Shown piece after piece: positions 4,706 through 11,420 of a stretch of DNA of 12,069 bases. The stretch is taken from assembly GCA_948896875.1 (NCBI GenBank), contig CAQUWW010000089.1:1-12069 (forward strand), in the 5' to 3' direction. The position numbers and the translations under genes are program-made. The notes beneath the pieces were generated by a model. The model was not told the DNA's origin. It worked only from the letters and a program-made list of their open reading frames with translations, and did not search any database. The stretch is from an uncultured Acetatifactor sp. (GTDB lineage Bacteria > Bacillota > Clostridia > Lachnospirales > Lachnospiraceae). Each line of letters starts with the position of its first letter. Position 1 is the stretch's first letter.

Positions 4706-6940
4706 ATGATTACAGTTAACGAGAAAGAACATGTCTTTCATCTCAACAACGGAAGAATCAGCTATCTGCTCTATGTAATGGATAGCGGACAGCTGGGCCA
4801 TCTGTACTTTGGAAAGGCGCTGCGAACGGACGGCAGCTACCTGCATATGGTGGAGAAGGCTCACAGGCCTATGACCACATATATCACAGAGGGGGATCTG
4901 TACACCTCTTATGAGCATTTGCGCCAGGAATACCCGGTCTATGGCACTTCTGACTATCGATATCCTGCCCTGGAGGTTCAGGGGACAGACGGTAGCTCCA
5001 TCTGCAAGCTTGAATACCATAGCTATGCAATCGTTACAGGAAAGAAGCCCCTGGAAGGACTGCCCGCGACCTATGTAGAGGATGACAGCGAGGCTGAGAC
5101 GCTGGAAATCATTATGTGGGATAACTGGCGCGGGCTGGATGTCATTCTGTCCTATACCATTTTCAGGGATTGCGATGCCATAGCCCGCAGCGTGCGGTTC
5201 GTCAACCATGGGAAGGAGCCTCTGTTTTTAGACAGGGCCATGAGCCTGAGCCTGGATTATCCAGATGCGGATTGGGAAAGCATCCAGCTTTCCGGTTCCT
5301 GGGCCAGGGAGAGGTCTGTGGTCACAAAGAAGCTGGAACCCGGCGTCACCGCCGTGTCCAGCATGCGGGGAAATTCATCCCATCAGCATAATCCATTCCT
5401 GGCTCTGAAGAGAAAAAATGCCACAGAGCATGCAGGAGAAGTCTGTGGCTTCAGCCTGGTATACAGCGGCAATTTCTTGGCTCAGGCGGAAGTGGACAAT
5501 TATAATGTCCTGCGGGTGATGCTGGGCATCAATCCTTTCGGATTCCGGTGGAAGCTGGAACCCGGAGAATCCTTTGTCACACCGGAAGCAGTCATGGTCT
5601 GGTCATGTGAAGGGATGAACGGTATGAGCAGGCAGTTCCATACGCTTTACAGAAAACGTCTGGCCCGGGGATATTGGCGGGACAGGGAGCGTCCTGTGCT
5701 CATCAATAACTGGGAGGCAACAGCCTTTGACTATGTGGAAGAGGATTTGATCTGCTTTGCCCGTAAAGCAAAAGAATGCGGTATTGAATTATTTGTCCTT
5801 GACGACGGCTGGTTTGGTGCGAGGAACAATGACAGGGCAGGCTTGGGAGATTGGAGAGCCAATCCGGCCAAGCTCCCAGGCGGCATAAAAGGCCTGGCGG
5901 ATCAGATTGAAGCCATTGGCATGAAGTTCGGCCTATGGTTCGAGCCGGAGATGGTCAACAGGGACAGCGACCTGTTCCGCGCCCATCCGGATTACATCAT
6001 CCAGACGCCGGGCCGCACCCCTTCTCATGGCCGTAACCAGTTCGTGTTGGACTTCTCCAGAAAAGAGGTAGTCGATGAGATTTACGGCCAGATGTATGTC
6101 CTTTTGAGCCAGGCAAAAATCAGCTACATCAAATGGGATATGAACCGTTCCATCAGCGAATGCTACTCCGCGGCCTTTCCGGCGGACAGACAGGGAGAAA
6201 TCTTCCACAGATACATTCTGGGGGTATATAGTCTCCACGAAAGGTTGATTCAGGCTTTCCCAAAGCTGCTCATCGAGTCCTGCTCCAGCGGCGGTGGGCG
6301 GTTCGATGCAGGAATGCTCTATTACGCGCCGCAGGGATGGACATCCGATGACTCAGATGCCATCGAGAGGCTGAAGATTCAATACGGCACCAGCCTGGTA
6401 TATCCAATCAGCTGTATGGGAGCACATGTATCTGCCTGTCCCAACAGCCAGGTAGGGCGCAACACTCCCATAGAGACCCGGGGCAATGTGGCCATGACAG
6501 GGGCTTTTGGATATGAGCTGGATTTAAACAGACTCAGCGAAGAGGAGCTGAAGACGGTCAAACAGCAGGTAGTATTCTATAAACAGAACAGAAGCCTGCT
6601 TTCCCAGGGCTCCTTCTATCGGTTGTTAAGCCCTTTTGAGGGAAATTTCGCTGCCTGGGAGATGGCGGAGCGGGATGGGAGCAGGGCTCTGGTGACCGTG
6701 ACACGCATCTTAAGCGAAATCAATGGCCCCTACCGCCGGATTCCACTCCTGGGACTGAATCCCAATCAGAGGTATCGCATCTACAGCAGATACCTCTCCT
6801 ATGAGGCTTATGGGGACGAGCTGATGCAGTTCGGCCTCATGCTGGAGGATCAGGCTTCCGGCCAGATTATTGAGGGGAGCGGTGGAAGCGGAAGCTGCGA
6901 GGATTTCCGTTCCCTGGTCTATGAAGTCCTGGCAATATAA
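4706..6940 (+). CDS. Alpha-galactosidase, glycoside hydrolase family 36
   Basis: A 744-residue GH36 enzyme of the bacterial tetrameric type (family length about 720-750). An N-terminal beta-sandwich (about 1-310) precedes a TIM barrel (about 320-660) with all family motifs: NNWEAT (334-339), LDDGWFG (365-371), LWFEPEMVN (410-418), KWDMNR with the nucleophile Asp478, ESCSSGGGRFD (524-534) and SDDSDAIERL with the acid/base Asp548. A C-terminal beta domain closes the chain. From memory, these are the numbers of the catalytic pair in Geobacillus AgaA. It removes terminal alpha-1,6-galactose from melibiose, raffinose or stachyose by a retaining mechanism. No signal peptide is present, so it acts in the cytoplasm on sugar brought in by the upstream symporter. 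AGGAGG (4691-4696) is nine bases before the ATG. Its stop lies three bases from the stop of the opposing AraC gene. Confidence 0.96.
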   Translation: MITVNEKEHVFHLNNGRISYLLYVMDSGQLGHLYFGKALRTDGSYLHMVEKAHRPMTTYITEGDLYTSYEHLRQEYPVYGTSDYRYPALEVQGTDGSSICKLEYHSYAIVTGKKPLEGLPATYVEDDSEAETLEIIMWDNWRGLDVILSYTIFRDCDAIARSVRFVNHGKEPLFLDRAMSLSLDYPDADWESIQLSGSWARERSVVTKKLEPGVTAVSSMRGNSSHQHNPFLALKRKNATEHAGEVCGFSLVYSGNFLAQAEVDNYNVLRVMLGINPFGFRWKLEPGESFVTPEAVMVWSCEGMNGMSRQFHTLYRKRLARGYWRDRERPVLINNWEATAFDYVEEDLICFARKAKECGIELFVLDDGWFGARNNDRAGLGDWRANPAKLPGGIKGLADQIEAIGMKFGLWFEPEMVNRDSDLFRAHPDYIIQTPGRTPSHGRNQFVLDFSRKEVVDEIYGQMYVLLSQAKISYIKWDMNRSISECYSAAFPADRQGEIFHRYILGVYSLHERLIQAFPKLLIESCSSGGGRFDAGMLYYAPQGWTSDDSDAIERLKIQYGTSLVYPISCMGAHVSACPNSQVGRNTPIETRGNVAMTGAFGYELDLNRLSEEELKTVKQQVVFYKQNRSLLSQGSFYRLLSPFEGNFAAWEMAERDGSRALVTVTRILSEINGPYRRIPLLGLNPNQRYRIYSRYLSYEAYGDELMQFGLMLEDQASGQIIEGSGGSGSCEDFRSLVYEVLAI

Positions 6941-6943
6941 ATA

Positions 6944-7801
6944 TTATTGGTCATATATTTTTTCACGGTTCTCTACAGTTTTATTCTGTTCCTGAATCCT
7001 GTACTGCTTTGGGGACAGCCCGGTATGCTGCTTGAAGATTTTGTGGAAAGATTCTGTCTCCTGATAGCCACAGGAATAAGCGATGGCGGTTACGGGCAAT
7101 TTCGTCAGCGAGAGAAGGTGTGCGGCCCGGGTCATGCGGAAGGTCTGTAAGTATTTAATGGGGGACAGCCCGGTATACTTTTTGAACAGAGTACTGAGAT
7201 AGCTTCGGTTCAGGCCCACATACCGGGCCATGTCCTCTACCCGCAAGGGCTCATGGTAGCAGTCCTGTATATAGCGGATGACCTGGGCTACATAAGCATT
7301 TTCTGAATGGTCGGCCATGGGACTCCTCTTACTTTGTGCCAGGGCAGAAAAGAACAGCATCAGCATGGCTTCCCGGCGGTAAAGATCGCTGGCGGTGCCA
7401 TAGTTGTGGTCCAGCATATCCAGGACGAACTGTTCCAGATGCTGTTCCGGCTCACAGGTAAAGACAGGGGAATCCTGGTTCAGGCCGATAGAATTTAAGA
7501 TGCCCTTTACACGTCTTCCGGAAAAGCCCAGCCAGACATAGGTCCAGGGGCGCTCCTGGTCTGACGTGTAGGTGGTCAGATAGTCCGGCTCAATGAGAAA
7601 GCCCTGTCCCTGTCTCAGACGGTAGGAAGCCCCATTAACAGAGAACTCTCCCTCGCCGTCAAGTATATAATGGATGAGATAGAAGCTTCGGACCGCAGGT
7701 CCATACCTGTGCCCTGGTTTCGTGACAGATCGGCCGAAATTGTTGATATGCAGTTCCTCTTCCTCAGCTTCAGGAAACTCAATAAAAATCGCATTTTCCA
7801 T
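6944..7801 (-). CDS. AraC-family transcriptional regulator of the galactoside module
   Basis: A 285-residue regulator. The N-terminal cupin-like sensing domain (about 15-150) includes GEGEFSVNGASYRLRQGQGF followed by LIEPDY, typical of sugar-responsive AraC proteins such as MsmR. The C-terminal domain (about 170-270) has two HTH motifs: LRVEDMARYVGLNRSYLSTL with FKKYTGLSPIKYL, and VTAIAYSCGYQETESFHKIF followed by KQHTGLSPKQYR, the AraC/XylS signature. It probably activates the transporter-hydrolase operon when alpha-galactoside is present; that is inference from position. ATG at 7801 is preceded on its strand by GAGGT (complement of 7806-7810) four bases away; an upstream in-frame TTG at 7843 has nothing to recommend it and would overlap the divergent gene. 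It converges with the alpha-galactosidase gene with no terminator between them. Confidence 0.92.
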   Translation of the reverse strand: MENAIFIEFPEAEEEELHINNFGRSVTKPGHRYGPAVRSFYLIHYILDGEGEFSVNGASYRLRQGQGFLIEPDYLTTYTSDQERPWTYVWLGFSGRRVKGILNSIGLNQDSPVFTCEPEQHLEQFVLDMLDHNYGTASDLYRREAMLMLFFSALAQSKRSPMADHSENAYVAQVIRYIQDCYHEPLRVEDMARYVGLNRSYLSTLFKKYTGLSPIKYLQTFRMTRAAHLLSLTKLPVTAIAYSCGYQETESFHKIFKQHTGLSPKQYRIQEQNKTVENREKIYDQ

Positions 7802-7830
7802 AATTACCTCACAGAAAGGATGGATATATA

Positions 7831-8502
7831 ATGAAACATTCAAAAAATTACATGGTTCGTGGTCTGGCGGTGGTCATCGGTATCCTGATGGTAGGTATCG
7901 CTGTAGGCCTGTTCAAGATGGCGGAGATGGGAGCAGATCCATTTACCGCTATGAACACGGGAATCAGCTCTGTACTGCATATGCAGTTCGGCACTCTCCA
8001 GCTCATTGTCAATGCTGGAATTCTATTGATGATTTTTCTGTTCAAAAGACAGTATATCGGTTTTGGAACGATTTTCAACATGGTATTTGTGGGCTACACG
8101 GCTGACTTTGTCATGTGGATGCTTGGAAGGCTGGACATCACCTTTGCTTCCATTCCTATCCGGATTGCCGTGCTGGCATTGGCTTCTCTCCTCATATGTG
8201 TTGGTGATGCCCTGTACATCTCCGCTGACATGGGGATGGCGCCATATGATGCCGCCGGATATGTAGTGGAGACTCTGACAAGGAAAAAGATACAATTTCG
8301 ATTTGCCAGAATCATTTTGGATGTCCTGTGCGTGGCCATCGCTTTTTTTACAGGCAGTCAGGCAGACATTCAGTGGAAAATCATCGGAATAGGTACCATT
8401 CTCCTCACTTTCTGTACAGGGCCGCTGATTCAGTTCTTCCGCATTCATTGGAGCGATCCCCTGTTGACGAAAGCAATCGAACGGACAACAGAAAAAGAAT
8501 AG
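7831..8502 (+). CDS. YczE/YyaS/YitT-family integral membrane protein
   Basis: A 223-residue protein with about five hydrophobic segments. Two halves each carry the family motif: KMAEMGADPFTAMNTGIS (about 29-46) and ISADMGMAPYDAAGYVVE (about 129-146), so it appears to be an internal duplication. YczE of Bacillus is needed for surfactin production in an unknown way; other members are called YitT-type permeases, and no substrate is established. A transport or membrane-organising role is possible but unproven. Candidate ribosome binding sites are AGAAAGGA (7813-7820) and GGA (7822-7824). It starts 29 bp from the divergent AraC gene, leaving no separate promoter space, and ends 180 bp before the HxlR gene. 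Whether it belongs to sugar use is unclear. Confidence 0.82.
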   Translation: MKHSKNYMVRGLAVVIGILMVGIAVGLFKMAEMGADPFTAMNTGISSVLHMQFGTLQLIVNAGILLMIFLFKRQYIGFGTIFNMVFVGYTADFVMWMLGRLDITFASIPIRIAVLALASLLICVGDALYISADMGMAPYDAAGYVVETLTRKKIQFRFARIILDVLCVAIAFFTGSQADIQWKIIGIGTILLTFCTGPLIQFFRIHWSDPLLTKAIERTTEKE

Positions 8503-8588
8503 TGTTTTGAAAACCGCCTCTTTTATCGCTTTCTTGTCAACAGTATATTCTTTCTGCTTGATATGGGCAATATATTTGTAAATTTATT

Positions 8589-8614
8589 AGTCACTATTCT
8601 TTTTAATAGTAACT
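8589..8614. promoter_or_regulatory. Operator-like inverted repeat upstream of the HxlR gene
   Basis: AGTCACTATT (8589-8598) and AATAGTAACT (8605-8614) are inverted repeats matching at 9 of 10 positions with a 6-base spacer. The geometry suits a dimeric winged-helix protein, and the TACT/AGTA-type half sites recall those described for YodB/CatR, HxlR-family members in Bacillus. Self-control by the HxlR protein encoded 69 bp downstream is likely. A TATAAA lies at 8629-8634, but I could not pair it with a good -35, so the promoter is not assigned. Confidence 0.55.
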
Positions 8615-8682
8615 TGATTTTTGATTGATATAAAGGGATAATGATGGGGATACGCAGAAAAAGAATGAGTTGAGGTGATCAT

Positions 8683-9069
8683 ATGTATAAACCAAAATTA
8701 GACAAGGATATCCGCTGTCCGTTGGAATATGGCCTGGATGTGTTCGGGGGTAAATGGAATTCCCGGATCATCTGTGTGCTGGCGGCAAAAAAGACACTGC
8801 GGTACAGTGAACTGCGCAGTGAGCTTACCAATATTACGGATGCGGTTCTTGGCGCTTCGTTAAAGGCGCTGATGAAAAACGCTATGATAAACCGGCAGTC
8901 CTATGATGAAATCCCTCCCAGGGTGGAATATTCCCTTACGGAGAAGGGGCTGTCTGTCGTCCCCATTTTGCAGAGCATCTGCCAGTGGTCGGGCGCTTAT
9001 CATAAAGAGGATACGGAACATGCCATGCAGCATTGCCAGAAGTGTGATTATAACGGTGGCGGGAGATAG
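8683..9069 (+). CDS. HxlR-family winged-helix transcriptional regulator
   Basis: A 128-residue protein covering the whole HxlR domain. The N-terminal signature CPLEYGLDVFGGKWNSRII (12-30) contains Cys12, the position of the redox-sensing cysteine in YodB, CatR and HypR. LRYSELRSELTNITDAVLGASLKAL is the recognition region, with an unusual ITDAVLGASL where ISHKMLTQQL is common, and the wing is PPRVEYSLTEKGLSVVPIL. The tail carries a CxxC pair, Cys118 and Cys121 (HCQKC), beyond the usual domain. Such regulators are homodimers that often sense quinones, diamide or aldehydes and control flavoproteins and pumps. GAGGTGAT (8672-8679) precedes the ATG. It heads a same-strand set with the macrodomain gene (21 bp gap) and the MATE gene (25 bp gap), which it probably regulates. 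Confidence 0.9.
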   Translation: MYKPKLDKDIRCPLEYGLDVFGGKWNSRIICVLAAKKTLRYSELRSELTNITDAVLGASLKALMKNAMINRQSYDEIPPRVEYSLTEKGLSVVPILQSICQWSGAYHKEDTEHAMQHCQKCDYNGGGR

Positions 9070-9090
9070 CGGCGGGGAGGTGTGTGGAAA

Positions 9091-9876
9091 ATGAGCTGGT
9101 TAGAAAAAATCCGGATACTGAACAGCCTGCTTTTGGAAGAAATGCCGGAGTACAGGCAGCAGGCGGAACGGTTCGCGGAAGATATGGAGAGCCAGAGGCG
9201 GCTGCTCCGAAGCCTGATGAATGTGCGTTATCCCGGAAAGCGCCTGAACCTGGAATTCCTGCACCTGCAGGATGAACTGTTAGCAGAGGAACGGGAAGAA
9301 AAAGGGGTAGTGGATGTTATGGAGCTGCCGGCCGTGAATTCAGACAGCCGTATCTCCCTATGGCAGGGGGATATTACACGGCTGAATGCGGATGCCATTG
9401 TGAATGCGGCCAATTCGCAGATGCTTGGCTGCTTCATTCCGTGCCATGCCTGTATCGACAATGCCATTCATTCAGCGGCAGGGCTGCAGCTTAGGGATGA
9501 GTGCATGGAACTGATGCAGGCGCAGGGCTGTGAGGAGCCTGTGGGCAGGGCGAAGATAACAAAGGGATATAACCTTCCTGCAAAATTTGTACTGCACACG
9601 GTGGGGCCGGCAGTATCGGGAGCCGTTACGCAGGAAGATGAAAAAAAGCTGGAAGCCTGTTACCGTTCCTGCCTGGAACTGGCAGAAGCCAATGGGATCA
9701 GGAGCATTGCGTTCTGCTGTATATCGACGGGGGTATTCTGTTTTCCAAATGAACTGGCGGCTGAAATTGCCGTCCGGACAGTCCGGGAGGGTCTGGGAGA
9801 TTCAGATATTCAAAAAGTGGTCTTTCATGTGTTTCAGGATTATGACAAAAGGATTTATGGCAATATCCTGCAATAA
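9091..9876 (+). CDS. Zinc-type macrodomain protein, ADP-ribosyl hydrolase
   Basis: A 261-residue macrodomain protein of the SirTM-associated class, annotated in related genomes as protein-ADP-ribose hydrolase. A helical N-terminal extension (1-85) precedes the macro fold, which starts at ISLWQGDITRLNADAIVNAA (88-107). The motif GCFIPCHACIDNAIHSAAG (113-131) supplies the probable Zn ligands Cys114, His119 and Cys121 and marks this subclass. Later come YNLPAKFVLHTVGP (160-173) and the ribose/phosphate loop CISTGVFCFPN (210-220). Family members remove ADP-ribose from modified proteins. The usual partners (SirTM sirtuin, GcvH-L, LplA2) are not in the window; an HxlR regulator and a MATE pump flank it instead. 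ATG 9091 is preferred, with GGGGAGG (9074-9080) ten bases upstream; GTG 9082 would sit directly on that site. Confidence 0.88.
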   Translation: MSWLEKIRILNSLLLEEMPEYRQQAERFAEDMESQRRLLRSLMNVRYPGKRLNLEFLHLQDELLAEEREEKGVVDVMELPAVNSDSRISLWQGDITRLNADAIVNAANSQMLGCFIPCHACIDNAIHSAAGLQLRDECMELMQAQGCEEPVGRAKITKGYNLPAKFVLHTVGPAVSGAVTQEDEKKLEACYRSCLELAEANGIRSIAFCCISTGVFCFPNELAAEIAVRTVREGLGDSDIQKVVFHVFQDYDKRIYGNILQ

Positions 9877-9901
9877 CCTGTATGGAAAGAGGATGGAGAA
9901 G

Positions 9902-11302
9902 ATGGAAAAAGAGTGTGAAAATATCAGCAGCAAAGAAAACGAACTGGCGGGGCTTCCTGTCCGGCGGCTCTTTTTCAAGCTGGCAGTCCCGGCAGTGACC
10001 GCACAGGTCATCAATGTGACCTATAATATGGTTGACCGGATGTTCATCGGGCATATTCCGAAGATTGGGGCAGATGCGCTGACAGGTGTGGGTGTGACGA
10101 TGCCGGTTATCCTTGGCATATCTGCTTTTGCGGCATTGGTCAGCATGGGCGGGGCGCCGAGGGCTTCCATTGCGCTTGGCAGAAAGCAGCATGGGGAGGC
10201 GGAAAGGATTCTCGGAACATGCACGTTTACGCTGGCTGCCCTTTCCATTATCCTGACGGTTGTTATGCTATTGTTCGGAAGACAGATCCTACTGCTGTTT
10301 GGGGCGGATGCGCAGACAATCCCCTATGCGGCGGATTACATACAGATTTACTGCATGGGGACGGTTTTTGTCCAGCTTTCTTTAGGGTTGAATTCGTTTA
10401 TTACGGCACAGGGCTTTTCTGGAACCAGTATGCTGACCGTGCTGATCGGGGCTGTGCTGAACTGTATTTTAGACCCGGTGTTCATCTATCTTTTCCATAT
10501 GGGGGTAAAAGGCGCTGCGCTTGCGACAGTGATAAGCCAGTGCATATCTTCTGTATGGGTGACAGCCTTTTTGTGTTCCGGCAGGAGTGTGATACGGCTG
10601 CGCAGAAGTCTGATCCGCTTTGAGCCGGGGATACTGCTCCCGTGTATTGCCCTTGGGTTTTCCCCCTGTCTGATGCAGATCACGGAAAACCTTGTGGCTG
10701 TCTGTTTCAATGTCTCACTCTTGAAGTATGCAGGGAATACAGCGGTGGGGGCAGTCACAATTTTATGTACGATCATGAATTTTACTATGCTCCTTCTGAC
10801 GGGCATGACACAGGGAGCGCAGCCTATCTTAAGCTATAATGCGGGGGCGGGGAACGCAGGGCGGGTGAAGGAGACTTTCCGCATGGTCCTGTTTTCCTGT
10901 ACGGTCGGTTCGGTTCTGATATGGGCGTTTTGTATGTTTGGGAATGAGCTGCTGGCGGGTATTTTTACGAATGATGCCGGGCTGCTGGCGTATACGGCCT
11001 GGGCTCTGCGGATTTTTATGTCTATGTCTGCAATTTTTGGGGTACAGGTAGCCTGCCAGTACAGCATGGTGGCATTGGGAAATGCGCCGGTGGCGATTTT
11101 TCTTTCCATTTATAGAAAAATCCTTCTGCTGATACCTCTGATCTTTCTTATGCCCAAAATAATGGAAAATAAAGCTGCTGGAATTTTCATGGCAGAGCCA
11201 ATAGCGGATACGGCTGCAGTGTGTACTACGTCGGTATGCTTTTATTTCAGTTTCCGTAAGTTACTAAGATCTATGGAAGATGAGGCGGTGGAATTCAGGT
11301 AG
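9902..11302 (+). CDS. MATE-family multidrug/cation efflux transporter
   Basis: A 466-residue membrane protein with about 12 hydrophobic segments in two similar halves, the DinF/MepA-like type of the MATE family. The N-terminal half shows LFFKLAVPAVTAQVINVTYN and MVDRMFIGHIP, then GADALTGVGVTMPV; the second half shows LLTGMTQGAQPILSYNAGAG, the classic MATE stretch after helix VII-VIII. It would expel cationic drugs, flavins or other metabolites in exchange for Na+ or H+; the substrate is unknown. ATG 9902 is chosen with AAGAGG (9887-9892) nine bases upstream; ATG 9893 is a close alternative. The frame stays open upstream to 9587, but that overlaps the macrodomain gene and lacks MATE similarity. 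The 25-bp gap after the macrodomain gene implies co-transcription. Confidence 0.92.
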   Translation: MEKECENISSKENELAGLPVRRLFFKLAVPAVTAQVINVTYNMVDRMFIGHIPKIGADALTGVGVTMPVILGISAFAALVSMGGAPRASIALGRKQHGEAERILGTCTFTLAALSIILTVVMLLFGRQILLLFGADAQTIPYAADYIQIYCMGTVFVQLSLGLNSFITAQGFSGTSMLTVLIGAVLNCILDPVFIYLFHMGVKGAALATVISQCISSVWVTAFLCSGRSVIRLRRSLIRFEPGILLPCIALGFSPCLMQITENLVAVCFNVSLLKYAGNTAVGAVTILCTIMNFTMLLLTGMTQGAQPILSYNAGAGNAGRVKETFRMVLFSCTVGSVLIWAFCMFGNELLAGIFTNDAGLLAYTAWALRIFMSMSAIFGVQVACQYSMVALGNAPVAIFLSIYRKILLLIPLIFLMPKIMENKAAGIFMAEPIADTAAVCTTSVCFYFSFRKLLRSMEDEAVEFR

Positions 11303-11329
11303 GCCGGGGAAAGAAAGGGGATTAAAAAA

Positions 11330-11353
11330 ATGAGTTGCTCATCAATTTCATAG
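11330..11353 (+). other. Seven-codon open frame, possible leader peptide
   Basis: ATG 11330 opens MSCSSIS followed by TAG. AAGGGGA (11315-11321) sits eight bases upstream, a good ribosome binding site for so short a frame. ATGAG-TTG-CTCAT (11330-11342) is also a small inverted repeat. It may be a leader peptide, a leftover of a lost gene or chance. Its position just upstream of the promoter candidate at 11358-11386 argues against control of the next gene from that promoter. Confidence 0.2.
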
Positions 11354-11357
11354 TATC

Positions 11358-11386
11358 TTGAAATCTGGAGTCTTCAATGGTATTGT
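11358..11386 (+). promoter_or_regulatory. Promoter candidate for the DUF134-NifX gene
   Basis: TTGAAA (11358-11363) and TATTGT (11381-11386) are separated by 17 bp. Transcription would start near 11393 and leave a leader of about 28 nt with GGAGGTG (11409-11415) before ATG 11421. Read-through from the MATE gene is also possible, since no terminator is seen in the gap. Confidence 0.45.
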
Positions 11387-11420
11387 GTTATCGTTATATG
11401 TCGGAAATGGAGGTGGGTAT

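Noticed and set aside
4496..5209. 237-codon open frame on the minus strand
   Set aside because: It overlaps the well-supported transporter end and alpha-galactosidase start, has no recognisable domain and no suitable ribosome binding site; it is a shadow of GC-rich coding sequence.
7802..7843. TTG start for the AraC gene
   Set aside because: It would add 14 residues overlapping the divergent gene start, while ATG 7801 has GAGGT at a fitting distance.
8503..8543. Terminator after the YczE-type gene
   Set aside because: GTTTT-G-AAAAC is the only pairing and is too weak, with no T-run after it.
9587..9901. Upstream extension of the MATE gene
   Set aside because: The extra 105 codons overlap the macrodomain gene in another frame and resemble no MATE protein; a good ribosome binding site supports ATG 9902.
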